Of a stretch of 64,000 nucleotides of DNA, positions 9,254 through 16,890 are shown in pieces (positions within the stretch are counted from its first letter, which is position 1; each line of letters opens with the position of its first letter). The notes under the pieces are model-generated. The model saw nothing but the letters and a program-made list of their open reading frames with translations. It had not been told where the DNA came from and ran no database searches. This stretch comes from JAIEPX01 sp963725255 (lineage in GTDB: Bacteria > Pseudomonadota > Gammaproteobacteria > JAIEPX01): positions 1 through 64,000 of the forward strand of contig CAVRXV010000012.1 of NCBI GenBank assembly GCA_963725255.1, in the 5' to 3' direction. Both the position numbers and the translations under genes were made by a program.

Positions 9254-10387
9254 TTATTTACTGGGTGGTGCAGGGGCTTGTTTTCCTTTTATACTTAAAG
9301 CTTGCTGGACTTGTTTTTCTAATTTTGTTAAATCTGCGCTGACAATTGACGTAGATCCTGGTTTGCTTAAAATATCGCTCTTTTCTAGGAATTTCTCGTA
9401 TATATTAATCTTGTCCAATAGCTTTTCATTCCCTTGTGCAGCCATTTTCATTTTGTCAATTCGGTCTTGGAATTCTTCCTTTTTTACTTCGAGAGTGTGT
9501 CTTTTAAACATCGGTGGTTCTTTTGTTTTATGATGTTCTGTTGCTTCTTGCAAGACGTGTTCAAATAAATCAGAATCATAGTCGCTTTGTGAATAATCAT
9601 GAGCAAAGGTAGAGTCCCGTCTTTCATTTGATTGGCTAGATCGTCGATCATTGTTATCAGCTGGATTTCTTAATTCTTTAACAGTTTCGGTTAGTGTAGC
9701 TGCTAGAGAACGATTTAAATCTGCCAATTCATCTACGCTCATGTTGAATTTATTGTATGTTGCTTTGTAGGCATCGTCGTTGATTTTATCTAATTTATTC
9801 TTGTATTGAGGTGGGGCTTTTTTGGAGAGGTTTTCTAATTCAGATAGCATAGTATTAATGCCAGATATTAAATCATTGCGTTGACGTTTTTCTTTTCTTT
9901 CGATTAATACTTGCCTTAGGCTCTCATCAAGTTTCGACTTTTTGGGTGTTCGTTTTAAACTAAAAGGAAAACTGCGTTTCTTTGTGGTAGCCTTTGGCTC
10001 TTCTGCTGGTGTATTATTGGCAGAGGCTTGGATTGCTTTTCCTTTGATTAGAATGTCATCTATATGATCATGGATAAAACCACTGGGCGGTGTATCTACT
10101 TTTTTTGCTTTTGCACCTGAACCTCTAATGAATGCTATGGCATCATCAAGGTCTGATCTAGTGAATCCTTTCTCTTTTTCAAAAGTGACATATAAATTCG
10201 TATTTGAACCGTCTGTTGTTGTTTTTCCTTGTACAATGATTCTCACTCCTTTCTCTGTTGTGATGCTTTTCTGATTATCTCCACTAGCCCAGCGCCAATC
10301 TTCTCTAAATTTATCACTTAAAGTAATTGGGCCATCTTCTAAGCTAATTACGAGCCGACCGGTTGTATTTTTTCTGAATTTACGCAT
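9254..10387 (-). CDS. unknown soluble protein, candidate effector
   Basis: 377 residues, highly charged, with no family I recognise. A small beta-rich N-terminal segment (to about residue 90, containing GVRIIVQGKTTTD) is followed by a basic linker rich in lysine and by helical regions likely to form coiled coils (residues ~160-240 and ~290-355), ending in a proline-rich QAPAPPSK tail. There is no signal peptide or membrane segment. The ATG follows GAGGAG. It is the last of three unknown genes in a minus-strand run. Confidence 0.6.
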   Translation of the reverse strand: MRKFRKNTTGRLVISLEDGPITLSDKFREDWRWASGDNQKSITTEKGVRIIVQGKTTTDGSNTNLYVTFEKEKGFTRSDLDDAIAFIRGSGAKAKKVDTPPSGFIHDHIDDILIKGKAIQASANNTPAEEPKATTKKRSFPFSLKRTPKKSKLDESLRQVLIERKEKRQRNDLISGINTMLSELENLSKKAPPQYKNKLDKINDDAYKATYNKFNMSVDELADLNRSLAATLTETVKELRNPADNNDRRSSQSNERRDSTFAHDYSQSDYDSDLFEHVLQEATEHHKTKEPPMFKRHTLEVKKEEFQDRIDKMKMAAQGNEKLLDKINIYEKFLEKSDILSKPGSTSIVSADLTKLEKQVQQALSIKGKQAPAPPSK

Positions 10388-10519
10388 TTATTACTCCTCA
10401 ATACTAGTTCATACTGCAATTATAGCAGGTCGTATAAAATTCGTTGCGAATAGGGCGGAGAGGCTTATTTGGGGGGATTTCGGGATGATCTTGTTGAAGA
10501 GGATTGATGAGAAAAACTG

Positions 10520-11272
10520 TTAATCTTTTGGGGTTGGATGGGGGCTGTTTTTCGCGTAGTCGGCAGTGGCTTTTATTGCACTGGCGAGTTCGTGCCGGGC
10601 GTTTGTGATGAAGCCGGAGATATATTTAGTGCCATCACTGTTGGCATCAACTTTCAATTTGGTAAATCCTAAACCCATCAGTTCACCGAGTGGCCCTTGT
10701 AATACAGTGCCGGTACCTATGGATAGTCGCGTGGAGGCAAGATAATCCGTTTTTAATCCCATCGTAATTTCTTTGAGCGCATTAATATGATTTTGAAATT
10801 TGTTTGCAGCGTCTTTACCCAGTTGTTTTTGCCCTGATTCGAGTATAATGACCGCTTTTTCTATTCCAGTTTGAACTTGTTGAGGATTGGAAGGATCTTT
10901 GATGGTAGTCACTGTATTATTTAATGATTGATTAAGGGCTAATTTTTTATTTTTTTCTAATTCAGGTATCTGATCAATCTGAGATGTAGCGACTGCAACA
11001 ATTCCTGATGCTTCCAGCGCTTTCTTAGCTATGTCAATTTTTTTAAGACGTTCGCGTAGTTCTTCATTGTAACTGTCAATTTTATCGATAAAATGATCTT
11101 CATCTTTTTTATTGAGCTCAAGTAAAAATTCTGTTAATTCTTCTTCAGATATTCGGCCGTATTCGTAATCTTCGAGTGCTTCTAGAATTTTCTGGTGAAC
11201 AGTGTGGGCATTCCACTGATCCAGTGGAGTAATATTATCGGGGCCTTTCAGGGGTGGATTGGATTCGCTCAT
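10520..11272 (-). CDS. unknown helical protein, candidate effector
   Basis: 250 residues, mostly charged helices (for example EELRERLKKIDIAKKALEAS) with a mildly hydrophobic glycine-rich patch near residues 185-205 (GTGTVLQGPLGELMGLGF) and a polar tail HPTPKD. No recognised domain. Start ATG preceded by AGGA. It lies between two other unknown genes with gaps of 100-130 bases, so all three may be co-transcribed. Confidence 0.6.
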   Translation of the reverse strand: MSESNPPLKGPDNITPLDQWNAHTVHQKILEALEDYEYGRISEEELTEFLLELNKKDEDHFIDKIDSYNEELRERLKKIDIAKKALEASGIVAVATSQIDQIPELEKNKKLALNQSLNNTVTTIKDPSNPQQVQTGIEKAVIILESGQKQLGKDAANKFQNHINALKEITMGLKTDYLASTRLSIGTGTVLQGPLGELMGLGFTKLKVDANSDGTKYISGFITNARHELASAIKATADYAKNSPHPTPKD

Positions 11273-11373
11273 GATGTTGGTCCTATTGCTTGCTACTAAA
11301 AAAGGTAATAGATTGGTAAGAGTTTAGATGAAGAATATAGCATGTCAAGTTGAGAGCAATCAGAAGACTCATT

Positions 11374-13356
11374 TTATGTCTCATTACTTTCGTCATTGCG
11401 TCTACCATGTTTTGGAATCGGTAGTGTCGGTGATTCAGGATTTCTATCGGCAGGTCTTTTTTCCCCTGTTTTTTCTTCTGCGGATAAATTATCCGCATCC
11501 TTTTTAATTTGTTCTTTTTCGGTTTTTTCCCCTAGTTGTGATGCTGTAGTCAGATCTGCAGGAGCTGACTCTTTTGGTGAAGAGAAGAGACCTGCTGTAT
11601 TTTGACGGTTATGCGAGACTTCTTGAGATTCTAGTTTAGGGGTTGGAGTAGTGCTTTTTAAGGCTCTAATTTCGTTTTCTAATTGTTCTATTCGTTCTCG
11701 TTGAGATATGTTCTCTCTTTCCAATTGAAATTGAGGACGATGTCGAAGACTTTCAGTTGGTACTGGTTGAGGCTGTGGTAGGTCGGATTGAGGAGCAGGT
11801 CTATTTTCTAATTCATTGTTAAGTTCTTTTGCTTTGACTGTTGCATTTTGAAGAAGATTAGTCGTTTCCTTCGTTTCTTTGATGAAACTTTTCGAGTAAT
11901 TTCTTGTATATCGTTGAACTAAATAGGCTATTGTAAAACCTACCACTGCACTTGCGATTGCCGCGATGAGAATAATTAATCCAGCTCCCGACGTAGCAAT
12001 ACCAACTCCCACAAATGCAGCAATACCCGTGACGATACCAAATCCCGTTAAGCTACCTGAGAAGGCGTAAAAGAGATCTTGCATATAAGTAAACGGTCTA
12101 AAAAATACGGTTGAATGGTCGTAATCAAACTCTTTTTTTGCTTTTAACAGTTTGGACATTAATTCAGGATCATTTTCTAAAGCATCTTTTGTTTCTTTAT
12201 TGATCAAAGTTCTTTTTTTGAATTCAGTCGTTGATCTTTCAAAAGGGCCTATATCAAAAATGGAGTCTAATTTATGATCATAGTCGTCGCCATTAATGAG
12301 TGATAAAGTTTTTTTGAATTGTTCCGTCAATTTTTTCATTGCAGGATCTTCTCGACTAACACCTTGGCTTTTTCGCAATAAAATTGAGTAATATTGATCT
12401 TCGGCTATTTTCTTAACGACCCGATATAGGTGGCGAATATTATTAAATTGCGTCTCTTCTCCAATAAGTGGTAGTTCTTTTTCTTTGATTTTTTCGATGA
12501 GTTCATTCATGTTTGTGCTGTATTTGGGGTCAATTCCGTACAGACAGGCTAGTTTTTCTTTAAGATTATCTCCGGGCAGTTGGCTAATGGTTTCTATAAA
12601 TTCTGTGATGGTTGCTTTTTTGTATTCGAATTTTGTTTTGCCTTCATCATCTACACGCCTACGAATTAAAATGGAGGCTAAATCTATTTTTACTTTATCG
12701 ATGTGGTTTTTATAAAGGGTATTAGTTCTGTTAATATTGTTAACTAGCGTATCGGGTATATTTCCCCAATCTGTTTTATTTCCTGTTCTAAGTTCTATTA
12801 TTTTAACGCCAAGCAGCTGTTGTGGTGTTGGGATACCTTTTGGAACTTGGAAGTTACCACTCATGCTGTCCATTGATCGATTATATTCAATGTCAAAGAG
12901 GTTGCAGAGCTTTTCAGTGATATTCTCACCTTCAATACCCTGTAGCACAAATAAAAGCTCGCCGAATTTGTTTTGGTCAATCTTATTTTCATTTGATAAG
13001 AGCTTAGCGACTTCTAATTTTAACTGATGATCTTTGCCCGTTTCGCTCTCTGAGCCAATGATGTCTTTAAGTTTTTCCGTATTACTTGAATGTTCACTGG
13101 CTAAACCCATAATTCCGACAGTAATGGCGACCAGACCGACGATTCCGCCTACAACACTGACAATTAGCGAGCCTGTTGTTGTCAGTGCAGTGGTAGTACC
13201 AATGGCAACGGCTGTCGCTAAGCCTGCTAGACGAACAGCGATTTGACCAGCATATAGTCCTGTGCTCACAGAGCTCAACATATGATAAGGTAAAGTAATA
13301 AGATGTCTTATAAACGAGACTTTTTTCAGGTCGCGAAGTCTTTTAAAACTGACCAT
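11374..13356 (-). CDS. large unknown membrane protein with coiled coil, candidate effector
   Basis: 660 residues. Two hydrophobic stretches near the N-terminus (about 35-90, alanine/glycine/threonine-rich) and another pair at about 435-485 suggest hairpin membrane anchors. Between them is a long charged helical region. The C-terminal 150 residues are hydrophilic, with a predicted coiled coil (QLERENISQRERIEQLENEI) and a proline/serine/lysine-rich tail. Paired membrane hairpins without a signal peptide are typical of effectors that insert into host membranes. No enzyme motif seen. Start after GGGGA. Confidence 0.62.
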   Translation of the reverse strand: MVSFKRLRDLKKVSFIRHLITLPYHMLSSVSTGLYAGQIAVRLAGLATAVAIGTTTALTTTGSLIVSVVGGIVGLVAITVGIMGLASEHSSNTEKLKDIIGSESETGKDHQLKLEVAKLLSNENKIDQNKFGELLFVLQGIEGENITEKLCNLFDIEYNRSMDSMSGNFQVPKGIPTPQQLLGVKIIELRTGNKTDWGNIPDTLVNNINRTNTLYKNHIDKVKIDLASILIRRRVDDEGKTKFEYKKATITEFIETISQLPGDNLKEKLACLYGIDPKYSTNMNELIEKIKEKELPLIGEETQFNNIRHLYRVVKKIAEDQYYSILLRKSQGVSREDPAMKKLTEQFKKTLSLINGDDYDHKLDSIFDIGPFERSTTEFKKRTLINKETKDALENDPELMSKLLKAKKEFDYDHSTVFFRPFTYMQDLFYAFSGSLTGFGIVTGIAAFVGVGIATSGAGLIILIAAIASAVVGFTIAYLVQRYTRNYSKSFIKETKETTNLLQNATVKAKELNNELENRPAPQSDLPQPQPVPTESLRHRPQFQLERENISQRERIEQLENEIRALKSTTPTPKLESQEVSHNRQNTAGLFSSPKESAPADLTTASQLGEKTEKEQIKKDADNLSAEEKTGEKRPADRNPESPTLPIPKHGRRNDESNET

Positions 13357-13384
13357 GTAATTTCCCCATGAACCCCATTATTAT

Positions 13385-13425
13385 CCTAGATTCAAATTGC
13401 AGATTCTAGGATTAATCATAGAATC
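13385..13425. repeat. two overlapping small hairpins
   Basis: CCTAGA at 13385-13390 pairs with TCTAGG at 13405-13410. GATTCTA at 13402-13408 pairs with TAGAATC at 13419-13425. The overlap means only one can form at a time. It lies just upstream of the 660-residue gene, so it could sit in its leader. Confidence 0.3.
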
Positions 13426-13483
13426 CTGCTATACAGCTTAATTATAGTAGCTAAATGGTGATTTTTCCTGTGAGGCTGCAGGG

Positions 13484-13584
13484 ATAGGGGGTCAGATCTA
13501 AGAATGACGCATGCTTTGTGATAAGAGATAAACACGTTTAATCCCAAACAGAGTATGCGTCATTCTTAGATCTGACCCCTTATA
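13484..13584. repeat. GGGGTCAGATCT inverted-repeat element, copy A
   Basis: Near-perfect arms of about 30 bases begin GGGGTCAGATCTAAGAATGA and are separated by a loop of about 35 bases. The outer half is shared with copies at 21.2 and 22.5 kb, while the inner half differs. The right arm overlaps the end of the hydrolase gene and supplies its last codons (GGT CAG ATC TAA). The layout resembles REP/RAYT-associated palindromes. Confidence 0.8.
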
Positions 13585-14684
13585 TTCTCAATGAAAGCGC
13601 TGAATCGTTCAACCATGTAATCAAAATCGGGATTGTAGCTGAGACGTTGCATCGTATAGTGCATTAAATTGTTCGCTGTGACAGCGCCAATGCGAACCAC
13701 TTTTTTTTCTTGGTTTTGTTCATTATGGTAATGAGAAAAATCCAGTAATTTACCGTGTTCACCGAGGTAGGGGTTGCTGGGTGAAATGGCCAGGCAGGTA
13801 TGTGAGAAATCAATGATATTTCGTTCGGGATAAACGCTTGTGCGCTGTTCTATTTTTTTTGAATCTTCGTTAGAAGGATTTTTGCAGTAATTAATCATGG
13901 TATTGTGTGGATTAGATTGTTGTTTAAAATAGTCTATAACGAAATCAGTATCGATTGTTTCATCGTCTTCTGAGGCAACAAAAAAGAGTGGAATATTAAT
14001 TTTAATTTTTGAAGCAGCTTTCATAATTTCAGAGGCTTGGTAAGACGGATTATAAGAATGCGAATTATATTTAGTATAGTTGATTTGATTCGAAATTTGA
14101 TACCATTTGGCTTTCTGTGAAATCCAAGTAAAAAGACGTATTATTTTTAAGAATTGAGCTTTGCGGTTTCGCGGTTTTAATCCTGGTGCGATAAGAATCA
14201 TTGCGCGACAATTTTTTGCCAGTTGATGTAATAATAAACTTAAAGCGCCACCCATTGAATAGCCGACGATATAAAAATCGTCAACAATTTGAGAGGTTGA
14301 AGTAATTGCGTTTGCGACAGTATCAAGCCAATCTTTACGATGAATGGTTAACAAATCGCCGGGGACGGTGCCGTGTCCAGGTAATAAAACGGCGCGTACT
14401 AAGTAGCCTTGCTTAAGAAAGTGTGCCCCGATATCACGAACACTGAAAGGACTATCGTAGAGTCCATGAACTAATAATATTCCACGTTCGTAGCGCTCAC
14501 TAGGATATGGTCGCCATTCGAAAGGAGCATTGGCTTCGATTATCTTTGATGCTTGGTCGGTGTCTAAATCCGCTCGATGCTGGGCGATTAGCTTTCGAGC
14601 CTCATCGATGTACTCGTCGAATGGTGTGTTGGATTTCAGCAGATTGTGTTCCGCCCCAGTTGGTTCGTGAATACGTCCGATCAT
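13566..14684 (-). CDS. alpha/beta hydrolase (lysophospholipase/carboxylesterase-like)
   Basis: 372 residues. The oxyanion region LLVHGLYDSPFSVRDIG, the nucleophile elbow GYSMGG (Ser about 143), a likely acid in VASEDDETID and a late histidine (DFSH or GEHG) form a plausible Ser-Asp-His triad. The core resembles monoacylglycerol lipase/esterase families. The N-terminal ~60 residues are an extension, and no signal peptide is seen. The start follows AAGGA. The stop and last three codons come from the inverted-repeat element at 13.5 kb, so the natural C-terminus may have been changed by its insertion. Substrate unknown. Confidence 0.8.
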   Translation of the reverse strand: MIGRIHEPTGAEHNLLKSNTPFDEYIDEARKLIAQHRADLDTDQASKIIEANAPFEWRPYPSERYERGILLVHGLYDSPFSVRDIGAHFLKQGYLVRAVLLPGHGTVPGDLLTIHRKDWLDTVANAITSTSQIVDDFYIVGYSMGGALSLLLHQLAKNCRAMILIAPGLKPRNRKAQFLKIIRLFTWISQKAKWYQISNQINYTKYNSHSYNPSYQASEIMKAASKIKINIPLFFVASEDDETIDTDFVIDYFKQQSNPHNTMINYCKNPSNEDSKKIEQRTSVYPERNIIDFSHTCLAISPSNPYLGEHGKLLDFSHYHNEQNQEKKVVRIGAVTANNLMHYTMQRLSYNPDFDYMVERFSAFIENIRGQI

Positions 14685-14697
14685 AGTCCTTTTCCAC

Positions 14698-14725
14698 TTG
14701 TTTCTGCCAGTGGAATCACTATAAT
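14698..14725 (+). promoter_or_regulatory. sigma70-like promoter for the IcmD-like gene
   Basis: TTGTTT and TATAAT with a 16-base spacer, ending 36 bases before the ATG at 14762 and in the same direction. Confidence 0.5.
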
Positions 14726-14761
14726 CTAAATTTGTTGCTAAATCACACGGTTTTTTGAAAT

Positions 14762-15073
14762 ATGAAAAGAGCTTATTATTTTATTACCTGGTTATGGTTT
14801 TCTTGCTGTAATGAGAGTGTTTTTGCGGCGGGACGGCTTGGTCCTAGTTATGGTGAAATAGCTGATAATTTACTGGGGCCTCTTACCGGAATTATATCTA
14901 TTGTTAGAGCTATAAGTATCATCGCGGGCGTTTGTTTACTATTATCATGCTTCGTGAAGTTTGGAGATTATCGTCGTAATCATCATGAGACTTCTTTGGC
15001 GCTAGTTATTACTCAGTTCATTGCAGCTACGTGTCTAGTCATTGTAGGATTCATTCCATTCAAAGGCGTCTGA
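14762..15073 (+). CDS. small IcmD/DotP-like membrane protein (tentative)
   Basis: 103 residues: a signal-peptide-like start ending near FAAG, then SYGEIADNLLGPLTGI, a hydrophobic segment AISIIAGVCLLLSCFVKF, a polar YRRNHHE loop and a second hydrophobic segment ending in P. From memory this order (short-linker-hydrophobic-VKF-charged-hydrophobic-P) is that of IcmD and related IcmC/DotV inner-membrane parts of Dot/Icm type IVB systems. No other dot/icm gene is in this window, so this would be an unlinked paralogue. It sits upstream of adk with a 37-base gap. Confidence 0.5.
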   Translation: MKRAYYFITWLWFSCCNESVFAAGRLGPSYGEIADNLLGPLTGIISIVRAISIIAGVCLLLSCFVKFGDYRRNHHETSLALVITQFIAATCLVIVGFIPFKGV

Positions 15074-15110
15074 TCCGGATATTCAATTGAAATAAGTGAG
15101 CAATCAAAAT

Positions 15111-15794
15111 ATGGTGAAACGAATTATTTTACTTGGCGCTCCAGGATCAGGTAAGGGCACACAAGCGCAAAAGCTGTGTAAGCACTACCACATTGTGCAA
15201 GTTTCTTCCGGAGATATGCTGCGTGCAGCTGTGAAAGCGAGCGAAAATCCAGAATCAAATTCTACATTGGCCCAGTTAGGTCACAAAGTAAAAGCTGTGA
15301 TGGCTGCAGGAGAATTAGTGGCCGATGATCTTATTATAGATCTCGTGAAAGAACGATTAAAACAACCCGATTGTCAAAACGGATTTATTCTCGATGGATT
15401 TCCGCGCACTCTCGATCAAGCCAAAGCGTTGCTTGATGCAGGAATCAAAATTGATTATGTTGTTGAGATTGCGGTAGATGATGAAGAAATCGTGCATCGA
15501 TTGAGCGGTCGTCGTGTACATCAGAGTTCAGGGAGAGTTTATCATATCGACTATAATCCTCCGAAAATACCTAATATCGATGATGTTACTGGTGAACCGT
15601 TAATTCAGCGAGATGATGATAAAGAAGAGACGGTTCGTAATCGATTAAAGGTGTATCATGACCAAACGAAGCCGCTCATTAACTTCTATCAATCGTTAGC
15701 GCAAACAAATAGTGATGGTCCTCATTATCATGCTGTTTCTGGTATTGGTTCTATAGATGAGATTTATGAACGAATTCGTGCGGCCCTAGTCTGA
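15111..15794 (+). CDS. adk: adenylate kinase
   Basis: Interconverts ATP + AMP and two ADP in the cytoplasm. P-loop GAPGSGKG at residues 9-16, AMP-binding SSGDMLRAAV, DGFPRTLDQA and a long-form LID (RVYHIDYNPPKIP) lacking zinc cysteines. About 227 residues, a normal length. I take the ATG giving MVKRIILLGAPG because it matches the family start; a GTG 15 bases upstream is also possible. Confidence 0.96.
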   Translation: MVKRIILLGAPGSGKGTQAQKLCKHYHIVQVSSGDMLRAAVKASENPESNSTLAQLGHKVKAVMAAGELVADDLIIDLVKERLKQPDCQNGFILDGFPRTLDQAKALLDAGIKIDYVVEIAVDDEEIVHRLSGRRVHQSSGRVYHIDYNPPKIPNIDDVTGEPLIQRDDDKEETVRNRLKVYHDQTKPLINFYQSLAQTNSDGPHYHAVSGIGSIDEIYERIRAALV

Positions 15795-15817
15795 AGCCTG
15801 AATATTAAGGAGAATTT

Positions 15818-16153
15818 ATGTCATCTGTCGTTGAAGTTACTGGTCAGAATTTTGATCAATTAGTTTCACAGAATAAATTAATCATATTGGACTTTTGGGC
15901 GGAGTGGTGTGGTCCGTGTAAGAATTTCAGCCCTATATTTACAGAGCAAGCGCAACGACATCCCGAGATAGTGTTTGGTTCAGTGAATGTAGAAGAGCAA
16001 AGCGAATTAGCTCAAGAGTTTGATATTCGTTCAATCCCGTTTTTAATGATTCTAAAAGAGAACACGCTAATCTACGGAGAGGCTGGTGCATTGTCGAGTG
16101 TGGCATTTGAAGAGTTGATTCAAAAAGCGCTTTCAGTTGATGTAAATCAATAG
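15818..16153 (+). CDS. thioredoxin
   Basis: 111 residues, a single thioredoxin domain with the active site WCGPC (Cys31/Cys34) after LIILDFWAEW and the cis-proline in RSIPFL. Thiol-disulphide reductant in the cytoplasm; no signal peptide. It starts after AAGGAGA, 23 bases behind adk, and a strong hairpin terminator follows. It could be the main TrxA or a paralogue. Confidence 0.9.
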   Translation: MSSVVEVTGQNFDQLVSQNKLIILDFWAEWCGPCKNFSPIFTEQAQRHPEIVFGSVNVEEQSELAQEFDIRSIPFLMILKENTLIYGEAGALSSVAFEELIQKALSVDVNQ

Positions 16154-16200
16154 TTGCCAGTTAAAGATCTACTCTAGAGATTTCAATTCCCAAAAACAAA

Positions 16201-16230
16201 ACCGCCGACTCATGGTCGGCGGTCTTTATC
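16201..16230 (+). terminator. rho-independent terminator after thioredoxin
   Basis: The 9-bp stem ACCGCCGAC/GTCGGCGGT with a 5-base loop is followed by CTTTAT and preceded by an A-run. It sits between convergent thioredoxin and histone-like genes and may serve both. Confidence 0.75.
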
Positions 16231-16242
16231 AGAGCTAAAAGA

Positions 16243-16758
16243 TTACTTAGCTTTACGTGGACGGCCACGTTTGCCTGCTTTTTTAGCTGGTTTTTTAGCA
16301 GCTACTTTCTTAGCAGGTTTTCTTCCAGCTTTTTTAACTGCTTTTTTCGCAGCAACTGGAGCACGTTTAGCTTTACGACCTCGCTTCTTAGCAGCAGGTT
16401 TTCCAGCTTTTTTAGCCTTGCTAACTTTCTTAGCTTTTTTAGGCTTCTTAGCAGTCACTTTCTTAGCTTTCTTAGGCTTCTTAGCAGTCACTTTTTTAGC
16501 GGCTTTCGCTTTCTTAGCAGTCGCTTTTTTCGCAGCCTTTGCTTTCTTAGCAGCTTTGAGTTTAGCGATGCGTTCATTTGCTTTCTTCTTAGCAGCTTCT
16601 TTTGCAGCCGCTATCTTAGCTTTGGCAACAGCCTTAGCTTTTGCAAGTTTCTTCGCAGCAGCAGCTAGTTTTTTCTCTAACGCTTTGCTAGAAACCGATC
16701 CTTTACCTGCAGATGAACTAGTCATCTTCTTTCGACCAGGTTTTCTTCCTCTAGGCAT
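16243..16758 (-). CDS. histone H1-like lysine/alanine-rich DNA-binding protein
   Basis: 171 residues, nearly all Lys, Ala, Arg, Pro, Val and Gly, with tandem KKAKKVTAKKPK-type repeats and KRGRP/KRGRKAKR patches resembling AT-hook-like tails. This composition is that of HctB/HC2-type bacterial histone H1 homologues, which compact DNA, often in developmental or resting forms of intracellular bacteria. I start at the ATG preceded by AAGGAGA rather than one 24 bases upstream. The repeats make the locus prone to length variation. Confidence 0.85.
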   Translation of the reverse strand: MPRGRKPGRKKMTSSSAGKGSVSSKALEKKLAAAAKKLAKAKAVAKAKIAAAKEAAKKKANERIAKLKAAKKAKAAKKATAKKAKAAKKVTAKKPKKAKKVTAKKPKKAKKVSKAKKAGKPAAKKRGRKAKRAPVAAKKAVKKAGRKPAKKVAAKKPAKKAGKRGRPRKAK

Positions 16759-16890
16759 TTCAAATCTCCTTGAAAATTGCAATCAATTAAAGTTAAGCAA
16801 CTAACAAATGTTAGTCAACGATGTAAAAATAGAATAAAAATATCAACTTGTCAAATATTTTTTCAGTAGTTCGTATTAAATCGTAATCAG

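Noticed and set aside
13034..13246. Plus-strand frame opposite the N-terminal membrane segments of the 660-residue gene
   Set aside because: Antisense low-complexity Pro/Thr/Val sequence with no ribosome site.
16271..16804. Long plus-strand frame opposite the histone-like gene, rich in Phe, Leu and Ala
   Set aside because: It is the antisense image of Lys/Ala codons (TTT, CTT, AGC complement); no ribosome site, and the minus-strand product matches a known family.
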